From the NCBI RefSeq assembly GCF_051133435.1, contig NZ_JBPGNY010000004.1, forward strand, positions 372,001 through 436,000: DNA of 64,000 nt, read 5' to 3'. The translations under genes were made by a program, and so were the position numbers. This DNA is from JAAYAO01 sp051133435. Lineage in GTDB: Bacteria; Actinomycetota; Actinomycetes; Propionibacteriales; Propionibacteriaceae. The notes under the pieces are model-generated. The model was not told the DNA's origin. It saw only the letters and a program-made list of their open reading frames with translations, and did no database searches. Below, one piece after another: positions 42,483 through 50,965 of this stretch. How positions within the stretch are numbered: the first letter of the stretch is position 1; each line of letters begins with the position of its first letter.

Positions 42483-43649
42483 TCAGGCGACCCGCAGTCG
42501 GCGGTTGCCCTTGACCGCGTCGAGGTAGAGCCCTTCGAAGGCGTCGAGGGTGTTGTCGATGTCGTGGGCCCGCACGATCTCGGCGCTCTGGCTCCCCATC
42601 CGGCGGCGCAGGGTCGCATCCTGCAGCAGCGTGGCGAGCCGGTCGGTCAGTTCGGCGACGTCACCGGGGGTGTACAGCCAGCCGTTGCGGCCGTTGTGCA
42701 CCAGGTGCGGCAGCGCCATCGCGTTGGCGGCGATCACCGGCTTGCCGGCCGACATCGCCTCCAGGGTGACCAGCGACTGCAGTTCGGCGACCCCCGGCAT
42801 CACGAAAACGTCGCAGCGGGCGTAGGCGGCGAGCAGTTCCTTCTCGTCGACGAAACCGTGGAAGATCACCCGATCCCCCAGCCCGGCGGCCTGGGTCTTC
42901 CAGCGTTCGCGCAGGGTGCCGTCGCCGACGATCTCCAGCCGGGCGTTGATGCCGGGGGGCAGATCGGCGAAGGCGTCGATGAGTTCGTTGACCCGCTTCT
43001 CCTGGTCGAGTCGGCCGACGAAGAGCACGTTCAGGGTGTCATCGGAGTCGGTGCCACTGCTGGCTCGCGAGTACTTCTCGGCGTCGATCCCGCACGAGAT
43101 CGGCAGGGCCCGGGTGATGCCGGCCTGGGTGCGCAACAGTTCCACCGCGCGAGGGGTGGGGGCGGTGATGATCTGGGCCCGGCCGAACACCCGCGCCAGG
43201 TCGCGCCAGGCCAGCTTGGCGGCCCACTGCTGGGCGCGGCGCGGCACCCGCACCTGGTCGACCAGGTTCTCGGGCATGAAGTGGTTGGTCGCCACCAGCG
43301 GGAAGCCCTGTTTGTGGGCCTCGATGGTGAGGAAACGGCCGACCAGGAAGTGGGCCTGCGGGTGCACCACATCGGGCTGCAGGGCACGCAGCAGAGCGGC
43401 GATCTCGGGACGGGCGTGCCAGGGCATGCAGATCCGGAAGTTCTCGTGCAGCGGCCACGGCACCGACTTCACCCGATGCACCGTGACCCCGTCTTCCTGG
43501 GTCTCGACGCCCATCGGGCCGGTGTGGGAGGGGCACACGATGTGTACCTGGTGGCCGCGACCCTGAAGCCCGCCGGCGAGCCGCTGGGTGAACTGGGCGG
43601 CGCCGTTGACGTCAGGGGGGTAGGTGTCGCTACCGAGCAGGATTTTCAC
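42483..43649 (-). CDS. GT4 family glycosyltransferase
   Basis: Retaining glycosyltransferase with a GT-B fold. The N-terminal domain starts KILLGSDTYPPDVNGAAQF, and SCGIDAEKYS is followed by the donor-binding segment LFVGRLDQEKRVNELIDAF and the E-x7-E motif in AELQSLVTLEAMSAGKPVI. Layout resembles mannosyl- or glucosyltransferases acting on lipids or cell-wall carriers (PimB/MgtA-like), but acceptor and sugar cannot be assigned. GTG start at 43649 with AAAGGA six bases upstream. It follows the membrane protein gene by 11 bases. Confidence 0.9.
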   Translation of the reverse strand: MKILLGSDTYPPDVNGAAQFTQRLAGGLQGRGHQVHIVCPSHTGPMGVETQEDGVTVHRVKSVPWPLHENFRICMPWHARPEIAALLRALQPDVVHPQAHFLVGRFLTIEAHKQGFPLVATNHFMPENLVDQVRVPRRAQQWAAKLAWRDLARVFGRAQIITAPTPRAVELLRTQAGITRALPISCGIDAEKYSRASSGTDSDDTLNVLFVGRLDQEKRVNELIDAFADLPPGINARLEIVGDGTLRERWKTQAAGLGDRVIFHGFVDEKELLAAYARCDVFVMPGVAELQSLVTLEAMSAGKPVIAANAMALPHLVHNGRNGWLYTPGDVAELTDRLATLLQDATLRRRMGSQSAEIVRAHDIDNTLDAFEGLYLDAVKGNRRLRVA

Positions 43650-43660
43650 TGGTTTTCCTT

Positions 43661-44572
43661 TCACACAACCGGCACGGTGCCGGGTCTTGCCGAACGCATC
43701 CGACGAGCTTCGGGGTGATGACGGGACAACAACACGACCCCGGCAGCAGCCACCAGGCCGACCACCGCCATCGTGATGGTGACGGGGACGGTCAACAAAC
43801 CGCCCTCGCCGAGAATCAGGACGCCGAACACGACCGCCACCAGGGGGTCGATCACGTTCAACACGCCGAGCACCACCTCGGCGGGTCCGGCCGCGTAGGC
43901 CTGTTGGTGGAACCAGGCCCCGGCGGTCCACGACAGCAGCATCAGTACCGCGTAGAGAACCAGTGGGCCCCAGCCGGCCTCGCGGTGCCACAGCAGGGTG
44001 AGCATCCGCAGCAGGGCCGAGCCGAGACCGAAGCCGGCGGCCGCCGCAGCCGCCCAGGCCAGGCATTGATCGCGGGCGGGTCGCACCAGGGCGATCACCA
44101 CGCAGCCGATCATCAGCACGGAGAGCACCCCCAGACCCCAGGGGGCCCGGGCGCTGTTCACCGCGTGTTTGGCCGAATCGTGGGTGACCGACAGGAAAAC
44201 GAAGGTGGTGATGCCCGCAACGGTGATCAGCGCGAATCCGAGCAACCGGCGCGAGGGGCGGCGCCGGTTGAGTCGGGCTGCGAACAGCACCGCGAGCGGC
44301 ACGGCCAGCACGCCGACGGGTTGGATGATCGACACCGGCGCCAGGGTCAGGCCCACGATGTGCAGGGCGGCACCGGCACCCACCAGGGCGGTGCCGACCA
44401 GCCAGCCGCGGCTGTTGATCAACAACCAGAGTCGACGCGGGTTGAGCAGGCGTCCTTCGTCGGGTTGGGCGCGATCCAGCGACTGCCCGATGGCTCGATG
44501 TTGCAAGGTGGCGGCCCATGCGAAACACACCGCCGCGATCACCGCGACGGTGACCGCCACCGCGGTCAACAT
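43661..44572 (-). CDS. DMT/EamA-like membrane transporter
   Basis: Integral membrane protein of 303 residues with about nine to ten helices. Segments such as VGLTLAPVSIIQPVGVLAVPLAVLFAA and, in the second half, PAEVVLGVLNVIDPLVAVVFGVLILGE show the internal repeat and final signature of drug/metabolite-type transporters. The actinobacterial DMT subgroup with this layout has no defined substrate. It lies 11 bases upstream of the glycosyltransferase gene, so the pair may work on one envelope component. The ATG at 44572 gives an immediate first helix. Confidence 0.85.
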   Translation of the reverse strand: MLTAVAVTVAVIAAVCFAWAATLQHRAIGQSLDRAQPDEGRLLNPRRLWLLINSRGWLVGTALVGAGAALHIVGLTLAPVSIIQPVGVLAVPLAVLFAARLNRRRPSRRLLGFALITVAGITTFVFLSVTHDSAKHAVNSARAPWGLGVLSVLMIGCVVIALVRPARDQCLAWAAAAAAGFGLGSALLRMLTLLWHREAGWGPLVLYAVLMLLSWTAGAWFHQQAYAAGPAEVVLGVLNVIDPLVAVVFGVLILGEGGLLTVPVTITMAVVGLVAAAGVVLLSRHHPEARRMRSARPGTVPVV

Positions 44573-44680
44573 GTGGCCTGCCCGAACATCAACATCACGG
44601 CAACTCAACCACGGGGAAGGGGCCTCGGTAATCGGGGAGCACGCTGAGTCGACCCCGATTCGACCCCGGACGGGCACTCA

Positions 44681-45655
44681 TCATGCAACGCGATCCCCCG
44701 GGGCATCCCAGGTCACACATTGCGCGAAGGAGCGCGACCGGTATCCGGTGTCGAACCACGAGACCAGACTATGGGGACTTCCGTGGGTCGCAGCCACCGT
44801 CTCCCGGGAGGCGATGTAGCGGTAGAAGTCGACGGCTTCGCCGTGGTGCGGCCCGAACCCGAGGTTGTCGCCGCCGGCCCCGAGGAAAACGCCCGAGAAA
44901 CAGTTGGCCTGCAGTTCCAACCGTCGGCTCAGAGCGGCCAACTCGGGCCCGGAGGCGGCCGCGCGCAGCTCGACGTATTCGTCGAAGATGCCGGCCCGTT
45001 GCTGCAGATGGTGACCGAACTCGTGGCTCATCACGATCCAGTACCCCATCGGCGAGCGGGCGTAGCCGTTCGGATCCTCATCCGAATCGAGCCGCACGTA
45101 GATCGTTTCGTCACTGGAACAGTAGAAGGCGGGAAAGTTGCGGGCCGAGATCACCCCGCAGGGGGTTTCCACGTCGGTGCTGAAGGTGGCGACCCCGGGG
45201 ACGGTCAGGGTCAGGTCGGCCTGCTCCATCATCGGTCGGTGGGTGCGCACCAAACAGTCGACGATCTCGCGCAGGTGGCCGGCCAGGTCGGGGTTGGGCA
45301 GCGGCGGGGCGGGCCTGGGGGTATCGGGGCAATCGACCGCGCCGGGGTCCCAGGTGATCCGGTAGATCGGGCTGGTGCTGCGCGCCGGGCCGCGTCGGTC
45401 CCCCGCCTCCTGACCGTCGGGGGTCGGGCTCGGGGTGGGGGTCGGCGTCGAACCCGGATCGGCGGCGGTGTCGGTGTCGCGCGGCCCGTCACCGGTGCCG
45501 GTCAGCGTCCCGATGCCGACCATCAGCCCCAGCACCCCGAGCGCGATCGCGAGCGTCAGGGCCAGCCGCGGCAGCAGGGGTCGACGGGAGCGAACCGGCC
45601 GGGACTCGGCCCGGGTTCGCTCCTCGATCTCGGGGTGGCCGGGAAAGCGGGTCAC
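44681..45655 (-). CDS. Membrane-anchored neutral zinc metallopeptidase, copy 2
   Basis: Predicted extracellular metalloprotease. A cytoplasmic ~40-residue leader, one helix (RLALTLAIALGVLGLMVGIGTL), a Pro/Thr-rich linker, then the catalytic domain with VMSHEFGHHLQ (HExxH) and the downstream RRLELQANCFSGVF motif that supplies the third zinc ligand. Cysteine pairs (DCPDT, DCLVRT, PCGVIS, YCSSDE) suggest disulfides. The GTG start overlaps the stop of the paralogous gene (TAGTG). It resembles YpfJ/zincin-type 'neutral zinc metallopeptidase' proteins of unknown substrate. Confidence 0.9.
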   Translation of the reverse strand: MTRFPGHPEIEERTRAESRPVRSRRPLLPRLALTLAIALGVLGLMVGIGTLTGTGDGPRDTDTAADPGSTPTPTPSPTPDGQEAGDRRGPARSTSPIYRITWDPGAVDCPDTPRPAPPLPNPDLAGHLREIVDCLVRTHRPMMEQADLTLTVPGVATFSTDVETPCGVISARNFPAFYCSSDETIYVRLDSDEDPNGYARSPMGYWIVMSHEFGHHLQQRAGIFDEYVELRAAASGPELAALSRRLELQANCFSGVFLGAGGDNLGFGPHHGEAVDFYRYIASRETVAATHGSPHSLVSWFDTGYRSRSFAQCVTWDAPGDRVA

Positions 45656-46689
45656 TAGCTCACTTGGTCGTCGGGGGCACTCCAGGTATTGCACCGGGCG
45701 AAGGCATTCCATTCCACGTCATAGCCGCGTTCGAACCAGGCCACCATGTTCTCGCCCGAGGCGTAGCCGCGCCCACCGTTGAACCGGTAGAAGTTGCGGG
45801 TCGCGTTGACGTTGTCGTCATACTTCAGGCTGACCCGGGTGGCACCGAGGAAAACGCCGGAGAAGCAGGTCGCCTGCGCCTCCAGGCGGCGGGAGAGTGC
45901 ATCCTTCTCCTCGGCGTTTGCCCCCGACAGGGCCTGGCTGTATTCGTCGAAGATGCCGGTCACTGCTTGCAGGTGGTGGCCGAACTCGTGGGTGGCCAGA
46001 ATCCAGTACCCCATGTTCGAGCGGGCGTATCCGTTGGGATTCTCATCGGAGTCGTAGCGCACGTAGAGGGTCTGGTCACCGGAGCAGTAGAACGCCGGGT
46101 TCTGATTGCTGATCGTGCCGCACGGGGTGCTCTGGGTGTCGGCGTAGGCGACGACCTTGGGGGATGTGATCGTGATGCCCTGTTCGGCCAGGGCGGGCTT
46201 GTGCACCTCGGTGATGCAGTCCATCACGTCTTGCAGGTGGCCGGCCAGTTGCTCGTCCGGCAGGGGTGGTTCGGGCAGCTTGGTGGGGCTGCAGGCCTGC
46301 GACCCGTTGGCCCACATCACGTTGTACAGCCGGGTGTCGGTCATCCCGTTGCCGGAATAGCCGGTCTCGGGCTTGCCGTCGGTACCCTCCGGCGCACTCG
46401 GCTTGGTCTCGGTGGGTTCACTCGGGGTCGGGGACGGCTCGGTGGTGGTCGCCTCGGCCGTCGGCTCCGGTGGCGGCGGGGCCTGGCTGGCCGGCGAAGC
46501 TTCGGTCGGCTCGGGAGTCGACACCGGTTCGGCGGTATCGGCTCCCCCACTGCGGCCGATCATCAGGACCGCCCCGATCACCAGCGCCAACACCACGACC
46601 GCGGCGATGACCGCCAGCGGCCACCGGGCGGGCCGAGGTGCCGGCGGTCGCGGAGGTTGCTGCGCCGGTACTCCGTAGGGGTGGGTCAT
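45655..46689 (-). CDS. Membrane-anchored neutral zinc metallopeptidase, copy 1
   Basis: First of two tandem paralogues. The N-terminus is Pro-rich and cytoplasmic, the helix is WPLAVIAAVVVLALVIGAVLMI (~23-44), and a Pro/Glu/Thr/Ser-rich spacer (~50-105) precedes the zinc protease domain: LATHEFGHHLQAVTGIFDEY and SRRLEAQATCFSGVFLGA. The key residues are the same as in the downstream copy, and the domains align end to end, so this is a tandem duplication with diverged N-termini. GAGG lies seven bases before the ATG. It overlaps the next gene by one base. Confidence 0.9.
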   Translation of the reverse strand: MTHPYGVPAQQPPRPPAPRPARWPLAVIAAVVVLALVIGAVLMIGRSGGADTAEPVSTPEPTEASPASQAPPPPEPTAEATTTEPSPTPSEPTETKPSAPEGTDGKPETGYSGNGMTDTRLYNVMWANGSQACSPTKLPEPPLPDEQLAGHLQDVMDCITEVHKPALAEQGITITSPKVVAYADTQSTPCGTISNQNPAFYCSGDQTLYVRYDSDENPNGYARSNMGYWILATHEFGHHLQAVTGIFDEYSQALSGANAEEKDALSRRLEAQATCFSGVFLGATRVSLKYDDNVNATRNFYRFNGGRGYASGENMVAWFERGYDVEWNAFARCNTWSAPDDQVS

Positions 46690-46837
46690 GGTGAGCCTCG
46701 CTTGTGTCACTGGTCGCCGCACAGTCTGCCAACTACCGGTGCCACACGAGAAGTCATCGACTCATCCGGGCGGCGGATCCTCGAATCCAACGGCAGTCGG
46801 ACGCCGACGTGCACCACCATCGGGGACAATGGCAGGT

Positions 46838-47341
46838 ATGAATCCTCGTCGTCCGGTTCCAGATGCCCGGGTTCGGCTGCAGCAGCGCATCGGCGATGCC
46901 GAGCGCAATGTCGCGGCCGAACAGTTGTCGACCCACTTCGCGGCCGGCCGCATCACCAACGAGGAATTCGACCACCGTCTGTCCAAGGTGATGGCGGCCC
47001 GAACCACCGAGGATCTGTGGCGACAACTGTCGGATCTGCCGACCCTGCGGCTGTCGCCGAAACCGACCACGGTGATGCAGACCCCCGAACGCAGGTGGGG
47101 CGGCATCGACACGGCCGCGGTGGTGGTGATCTTCCTGACCATGCTGATGGCCGGGCCGATCCTGTTGTCCTTCTACGGTTTCGGGAGCGTCTTCGCCGCG
47201 ATGGTGGTCGGCGTGCTCGGAGCCATCGGCGGCGCGGCTTTCACGCTGACCCTGACCCGTCATCACCAGCGGGCGGTGGAGCGTCGCTCCCGCCAGATCC
47301 GTGAGTTGGGCCAGGGCGGCGGCCACCGCATGCTGCCCTGA
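46838..47341 (+). CDS. DUF1707 (SHOCT-like) membrane protein
   Basis: A 167-residue protein. The N-terminal DUF1707 domain reads VRLQQRIGDAERNVAAEQLSTHFAAGRI, then FDHRLSKVMAARTTEDLWRQLSDLP; such domains are thought to bind nucleic acid or membranes. Two helices follow (AAVVVIFLTMLMAGPILLSF and an adjacent Gly/Ala-rich one), then a basic tail. The ATG at 46838 was chosen; another ATG lies three codons upstream. It is divergent from the metallopeptidases and ends nine bases before the convergent fbiC. Confidence 0.85.
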   Translation: MNPRRPVPDARVRLQQRIGDAERNVAAEQLSTHFAAGRITNEEFDHRLSKVMAARTTEDLWRQLSDLPTLRLSPKPTTVMQTPERRWGGIDTAAVVVIFLTMLMAGPILLSFYGFGSVFAAMVVGVLGAIGGAAFTLTLTRHHQRAVERRSRQIRELGQGGGHRMLP

Positions 47342-47350
47342 GACGGCGGT

Positions 47351-49858
47351 TCAGGCGGCCTCGGCGAGGAGTTCGTACAGGGTGGTGCGCTGCACCACCG
47401 GACGTCCGATGCCGGCACCGATCTCGGCCAACTCGGCCACCGTCTTGGCCGAGCCGTGTTCCGAACCGGCCATCCGGGAGATGGTCTCCTCCATCAGGGT
47501 GCCGCCCAGGTCGTTGGCGCCACCGGTGAGCATCATCCGGGTGCCCTCGATGCCGAGTTTGACCCACGAGGTCTGAATGTTGGCGATCCGGCCGTGCAGC
47601 ATCACCCGGGCCAGGGCGTGCACCCCCCGGTTGTCGCGCAGGGTGGGGCCCGGACGCGACAGGCCGGCGAGGTAGACCGGGGCGTTGGTGTGCACGAACG
47701 GCAGTGGCACGAACTCGGTGAAGCCGCCGGTGCGGTCCTGTACCCCGATCAGGGTGCGCAGGTGGGCGACCCAGTGGTCGGGCCGGTCGACATGGCCGTA
47801 CATCATCGTCGAACTGGACGGCAGGCCGAGGCGGTGGGCGGTCTCGACCACCTCGATCCACTGGCTGGTGGGCAATTTGCCCTTGGTCAGCACCCAGCGG
47901 ACGTCGTCGTCGAGGATCTCGGCGGCGGTGCCGGGAATCGAGTCCAGGCCGGCCTCGCGCAGTTCGGTCAGCCAGGCCTCGATCGTCACACCCTCCTTGG
48001 CCGCGGCGGAGGCCACTTCCATCGGCGAGAAGGCGTGCACGTGCATGCCGGGGGCGGCCTGTTTCACCGCCCGGACGATCCGGGCCAGGTCACCGGCGCG
48101 CAGGTCGGGTGAGATACCACCCTGCATGCACACCTCGGTGGCGCCGAGCCGTTGCGCCTCGGCGGCCCGCTCAGCAACCTCGTCCACCGACAGGGTGAAG
48201 GCGTCGGCGTCGGTCTTGCGTTGGGCGAAGGCGCAGAACCGGCAGCCGACGTAACAGACGTTGGTGAAATTGATGTTGCGGTTCACCACATAGCTGACCG
48301 GGTCGCCGACCACCTCGCGGCGCAGCCCGTCGGCCAGGGCCGCGAAGGCGTCCAAGTCGCCACCGTCACTGGTGACCAGGGCCAGGTAGTCGGCATCGGA
48401 CAGGCCGGCCGGGTCGGCTTCGGCGCGGCGCAGCGCTGCCCGCGCCTCGTTGGGCAACACCACCTGGGCCGCTCGGGCCGGGTCGAGCCGCTCGGCCACC
48501 GCATCCCAGTCGCCGTAGACCTCGGCGAAGTCGGAGCGCCGGTCATCGGTGCGTCCGGCGTGATCGATGTCGGTGTTCAGGTCGGTGCGTCCGGTATTGG
48601 CGTCCAGGCCGCCGTCGGGTTCCTGCCAGGAGATGCCGGACGGTCGGGCCCCGACCGCGGCCAGGCCGGTCTCGGGGTCGACCAGGGCGCGCACATGGGG
48701 GTGCAGGCGCGGGTCGATCCAGGCCTCGTCGCGGTGCAGGGCACCGAGGACGTAACGCGGGTGGGCGGTGAGCCGCTCCACCAGTTCCAGGCCGGAGGCG
48801 GCGGTGGCGGCGGCCAGGTCGTCGATATTGGGCCAGGGCCGTTCGGGGTTGACGTGGTCGAGGGTGACCGGGGACACCCCACCCCAGTCGTCCACCCCGG
48901 CGGCGAGCAGCCGGGAGATCTCGTCGGGATCGGAGAGATTCGGCGGCGCCTGAATGGTCACCGAAGGGCCGAGCAGCAGTCGGGCCACGGCGATGGTGGC
49001 CAGGTACTCCTCAGCACCCAGGTCGTCGGCGGCACGCATCGCGGTGTCGTCCTTGGCGCGGAAGTTCTGCACGATGCATTCCTGCACGTGACCGTATTCG
49101 CGGGCGACCTTGCGGATCGCCAGGATCGAATCGACCCGGTCGGCCGGGGTTTCGCCGATCCCGACCAGGATGCCGGTGGTGAACGGGACGCCGACCCGTC
49201 CGGCGTCCTCGAGCACCCGCAGCCGCACGGCCGGGTCCTTGTCGGGCGAACCCTTGTGGGCGCCGTTCTCGAAGACCTCCATCGAGGTGGTCTCCAGCAT
49301 CATGCCCATCGACGGCGCCACCGGACGGAGCCGCTGCAGGTCACTCCAACTCATCACCCCGGGGTTGAGGTGCGGCAACAACCCGGTTTCCTCCAACACC
49401 CGGATCGCCATCGCCCGGACGTAGCTCAAGGTGTCGTCGTAGCCGTGTGCGTCCAGCCATTCCCGGGCGGCGGGCCAGCGGTCCTCGGGGCGGTCACCGA
49501 GGGTGAACAGGGCCTCCTTGCAACCGGCCGCGGCCCCGTCCCGGGCGATCTGCAGCACCTCGTCGGGCGACAGGAAGGGTGCCGGGAGTTTGTGCGGGGC
49601 GGTGGCGAAGGTGCAGTAGTGGCAGCGATCGCGGCAGAGCCGGGTCAGCGGAATGAAGACCTTGCGCGAGTAGGTGACCTGTCCGGCGCGTCCGGCGGCG
49701 ACCATCGCGGCATCGCGCACCCGGGTGGCCGATTCGCACAGCGTCACCAAGTCGTCCCCGCGGGCGGCCAGCAGGATCTCGGCCTCGGCCCGGTCCAGGG
49801 CTTTGCCGTCGCGGGCTCGGGCCAGGGCCCGGCGCATTCCGGGGATCGTCGTGCTCAT
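47351..49858 (-). CDS. fbiC: FO synthase (CofG-CofH fusion, F420 biosynthesis)
   Basis: Makes 7,8-didemethyl-8-hydroxy-5-deazariboflavin from tyrosine and a ribityl-pyrimidine, the chromophore of cofactor F420. Two radical SAM halves are fused: the CofG part has LTRLCRDRCHYCTF, the CofH part CYVGCRFCAFAQ, each with CxxxCxxC. Length 835 is close to the usual ~856. The ATG at 49858 gives MSTTIPGMRRALAR; the frame runs upstream through the SorC gene but is antisense-type noise there. It starts 14 bases after that regulator's stop, an odd pairing. Confidence 0.95.
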   Translation of the reverse strand: MSTTIPGMRRALARARDGKALDRAEAEILLAARGDDLVTLCESATRVRDAAMVAAGRAGQVTYSRKVFIPLTRLCRDRCHYCTFATAPHKLPAPFLSPDEVLQIARDGAAAGCKEALFTLGDRPEDRWPAAREWLDAHGYDDTLSYVRAMAIRVLEETGLLPHLNPGVMSWSDLQRLRPVAPSMGMMLETTSMEVFENGAHKGSPDKDPAVRLRVLEDAGRVGVPFTTGILVGIGETPADRVDSILAIRKVAREYGHVQECIVQNFRAKDDTAMRAADDLGAEEYLATIAVARLLLGPSVTIQAPPNLSDPDEISRLLAAGVDDWGGVSPVTLDHVNPERPWPNIDDLAAATAASGLELVERLTAHPRYVLGALHRDEAWIDPRLHPHVRALVDPETGLAAVGARPSGISWQEPDGGLDANTGRTDLNTDIDHAGRTDDRRSDFAEVYGDWDAVAERLDPARAAQVVLPNEARAALRRAEADPAGLSDADYLALVTSDGGDLDAFAALADGLRREVVGDPVSYVVNRNINFTNVCYVGCRFCAFAQRKTDADAFTLSVDEVAERAAEAQRLGATEVCMQGGISPDLRAGDLARIVRAVKQAAPGMHVHAFSPMEVASAAAKEGVTIEAWLTELREAGLDSIPGTAAEILDDDVRWVLTKGKLPTSQWIEVVETAHRLGLPSSSTMMYGHVDRPDHWVAHLRTLIGVQDRTGGFTEFVPLPFVHTNAPVYLAGLSRPGPTLRDNRGVHALARVMLHGRIANIQTSWVKLGIEGTRMMLTGGANDLGGTLMEETISRMAGSEHGSAKTVAELAEIGAGIGRPVVQRTTLYELLAEAA

Positions 49859-49872
49859 ATCGGCACTGTATG

Positions 49873-50871
49873 TCAGGGCTGGGAATCGTCCGCGTCGTCG
49901 TCCACCGCACCGGGACCGGCCAGAGCCAGGACGGCGGCGGCCAGATCGCTGTCGACCACCAGCGTGTCGAAAATGCCGGTGCGGATCCCGCCCAGCACTC
50001 CCCCGGCTTTCTCCTGGCCGGCGGCGATTCCCACCACGGTGCCGATCCCGCGGAGTTCGTCGATGGTCAGCCCGATCACCCGCTCGGAGGTGGGCGGGCC
50101 CAGCGGGGTGCCGTCGAGGTCGTAGAAGCGGCCGTTGATGTCGCCGACGGGTTCGGCGGCCAGCACCCGGGCCAGTTCGTCCTCGTCGAGCTTCATCGCG
50201 TCCAGCAGTTTCTTCGAACTCTGCACCCCGAAGCTGCCGATGCCGACGAAGGCCAGGTCGGCCGAAGCCGCGCGAATCAGGGCGGCGCGCACGGTCGATT
50301 CGGCCATCATCGCCTGCGCGGTGATCGCTGATTCGACCACCGCGGGGGCGTCGAAACGTTCGGCGGTGATCCGGCAGCGTTCGGCGACGATCTGCAGGTT
50401 GCTGTTGCCGGAGCGTCCGGTGTCGAGTTGCGGCATGCCGCCGACCAGTTGCACCACCACCGCACCGGGACGCAGCGCCTGGTGCGGCAGGGATTCGATC
50501 AGTTGGCTGATGGTGTGTCCCCAACTGAAGCCGATCACCTGGGCCGAGGCGGCCATCCGGGTGAACACCTGGGCGCCGAGTTCGGCGACCACACCGAGGT
50601 GGCTGTCCCCGGAGCCGACATCGGCCACCAGGACCTCGTTCAACCCGAAGGTGCGGCGCATCGCGGTTTCGAGTTCGTGGTGTCGGGTGAGGGTGGTATC
50701 GCCCACGATGCGCACCTCGACGATGCCGGCCTGTCGGGCCTTGGTCAGGATCCGCGAGACGCTGGAGCGTGACATGCCGAGCCGGCGCGCGATCTGGCCC
50801 TGATCGAGGTCTTCCAGGTAGTACATCCTGGCGGCGTCGATCAGCACCTGTTGGTCACGCTTCGCGGGCAT
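49873..50871 (-). CDS. SorC family transcriptional regulator
   Basis: Sugar-phosphate-responsive regulator. The N-terminal helix-turn-helix is QGQIARRLGMSRSSVSRILTKARQAGIV; the C-terminal domain is the SorC/DeoR-type sugar-phosphate-binding fold (VIGFSWGHTISQLIESL, VGIAAGQEKAGGVLGGIRTG). GAGGA precedes the ATG. It lies just past the terminator of the polyol cluster on the same strand, and regulators of this family normally control such operons with the phosphorylated sugar as effector. A palindrome at the cluster promoter (57435-57452) is a candidate target. Confidence 0.9.
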   Translation of the reverse strand: MPAKRDQQVLIDAARMYYLEDLDQGQIARRLGMSRSSVSRILTKARQAGIVEVRIVGDTTLTRHHELETAMRRTFGLNEVLVADVGSGDSHLGVVAELGAQVFTRMAASAQVIGFSWGHTISQLIESLPHQALRPGAVVVQLVGGMPQLDTGRSGNSNLQIVAERCRITAERFDAPAVVESAITAQAMMAESTVRAALIRAASADLAFVGIGSFGVQSSKKLLDAMKLDEDELARVLAAEPVGDINGRFYDLDGTPLGPPTSERVIGLTIDELRGIGTVVGIAAGQEKAGGVLGGIRTGIFDTLVVDSDLAAAVLALAGPGAVDDDADDSQP

Positions 50872-50917
50872 TTCTTTCCTCACGGGCAGGGATATCCCCC
50901 AGTGTCTCAGAAAGAAG

Positions 50918-50957
50918 CACCGGGGCTCGGAGTCCAGCCGAACTCCGAGCCCCGGTG
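50918..50957 (-). terminator. Rho-independent terminator of the polyol operon
   Basis: Perfect 16-base arms, CACCGGGGCTCGGAGT at 50918-50933 and its complement at 50942-50957, with an eight-base loop. Read on the minus strand the stem is followed by CTTCTTTCT, a T-rich tract. It closes the operon after the oxidoreductase gene. Confidence 0.85.
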
Positions 50958-50965
50958 TTCATGAT

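Noticed and set aside
48152..50125. 657-codon open frame on the plus strand
   Set aside because: Antisense to fbiC and the SorC gene; composition and lack of any domain mark it as a shadow frame.
49859..50524. N-terminal extension of fbiC
   Set aside because: The extra residues are Arg/His/Gly-rich and overlap the SorC gene in another frame.
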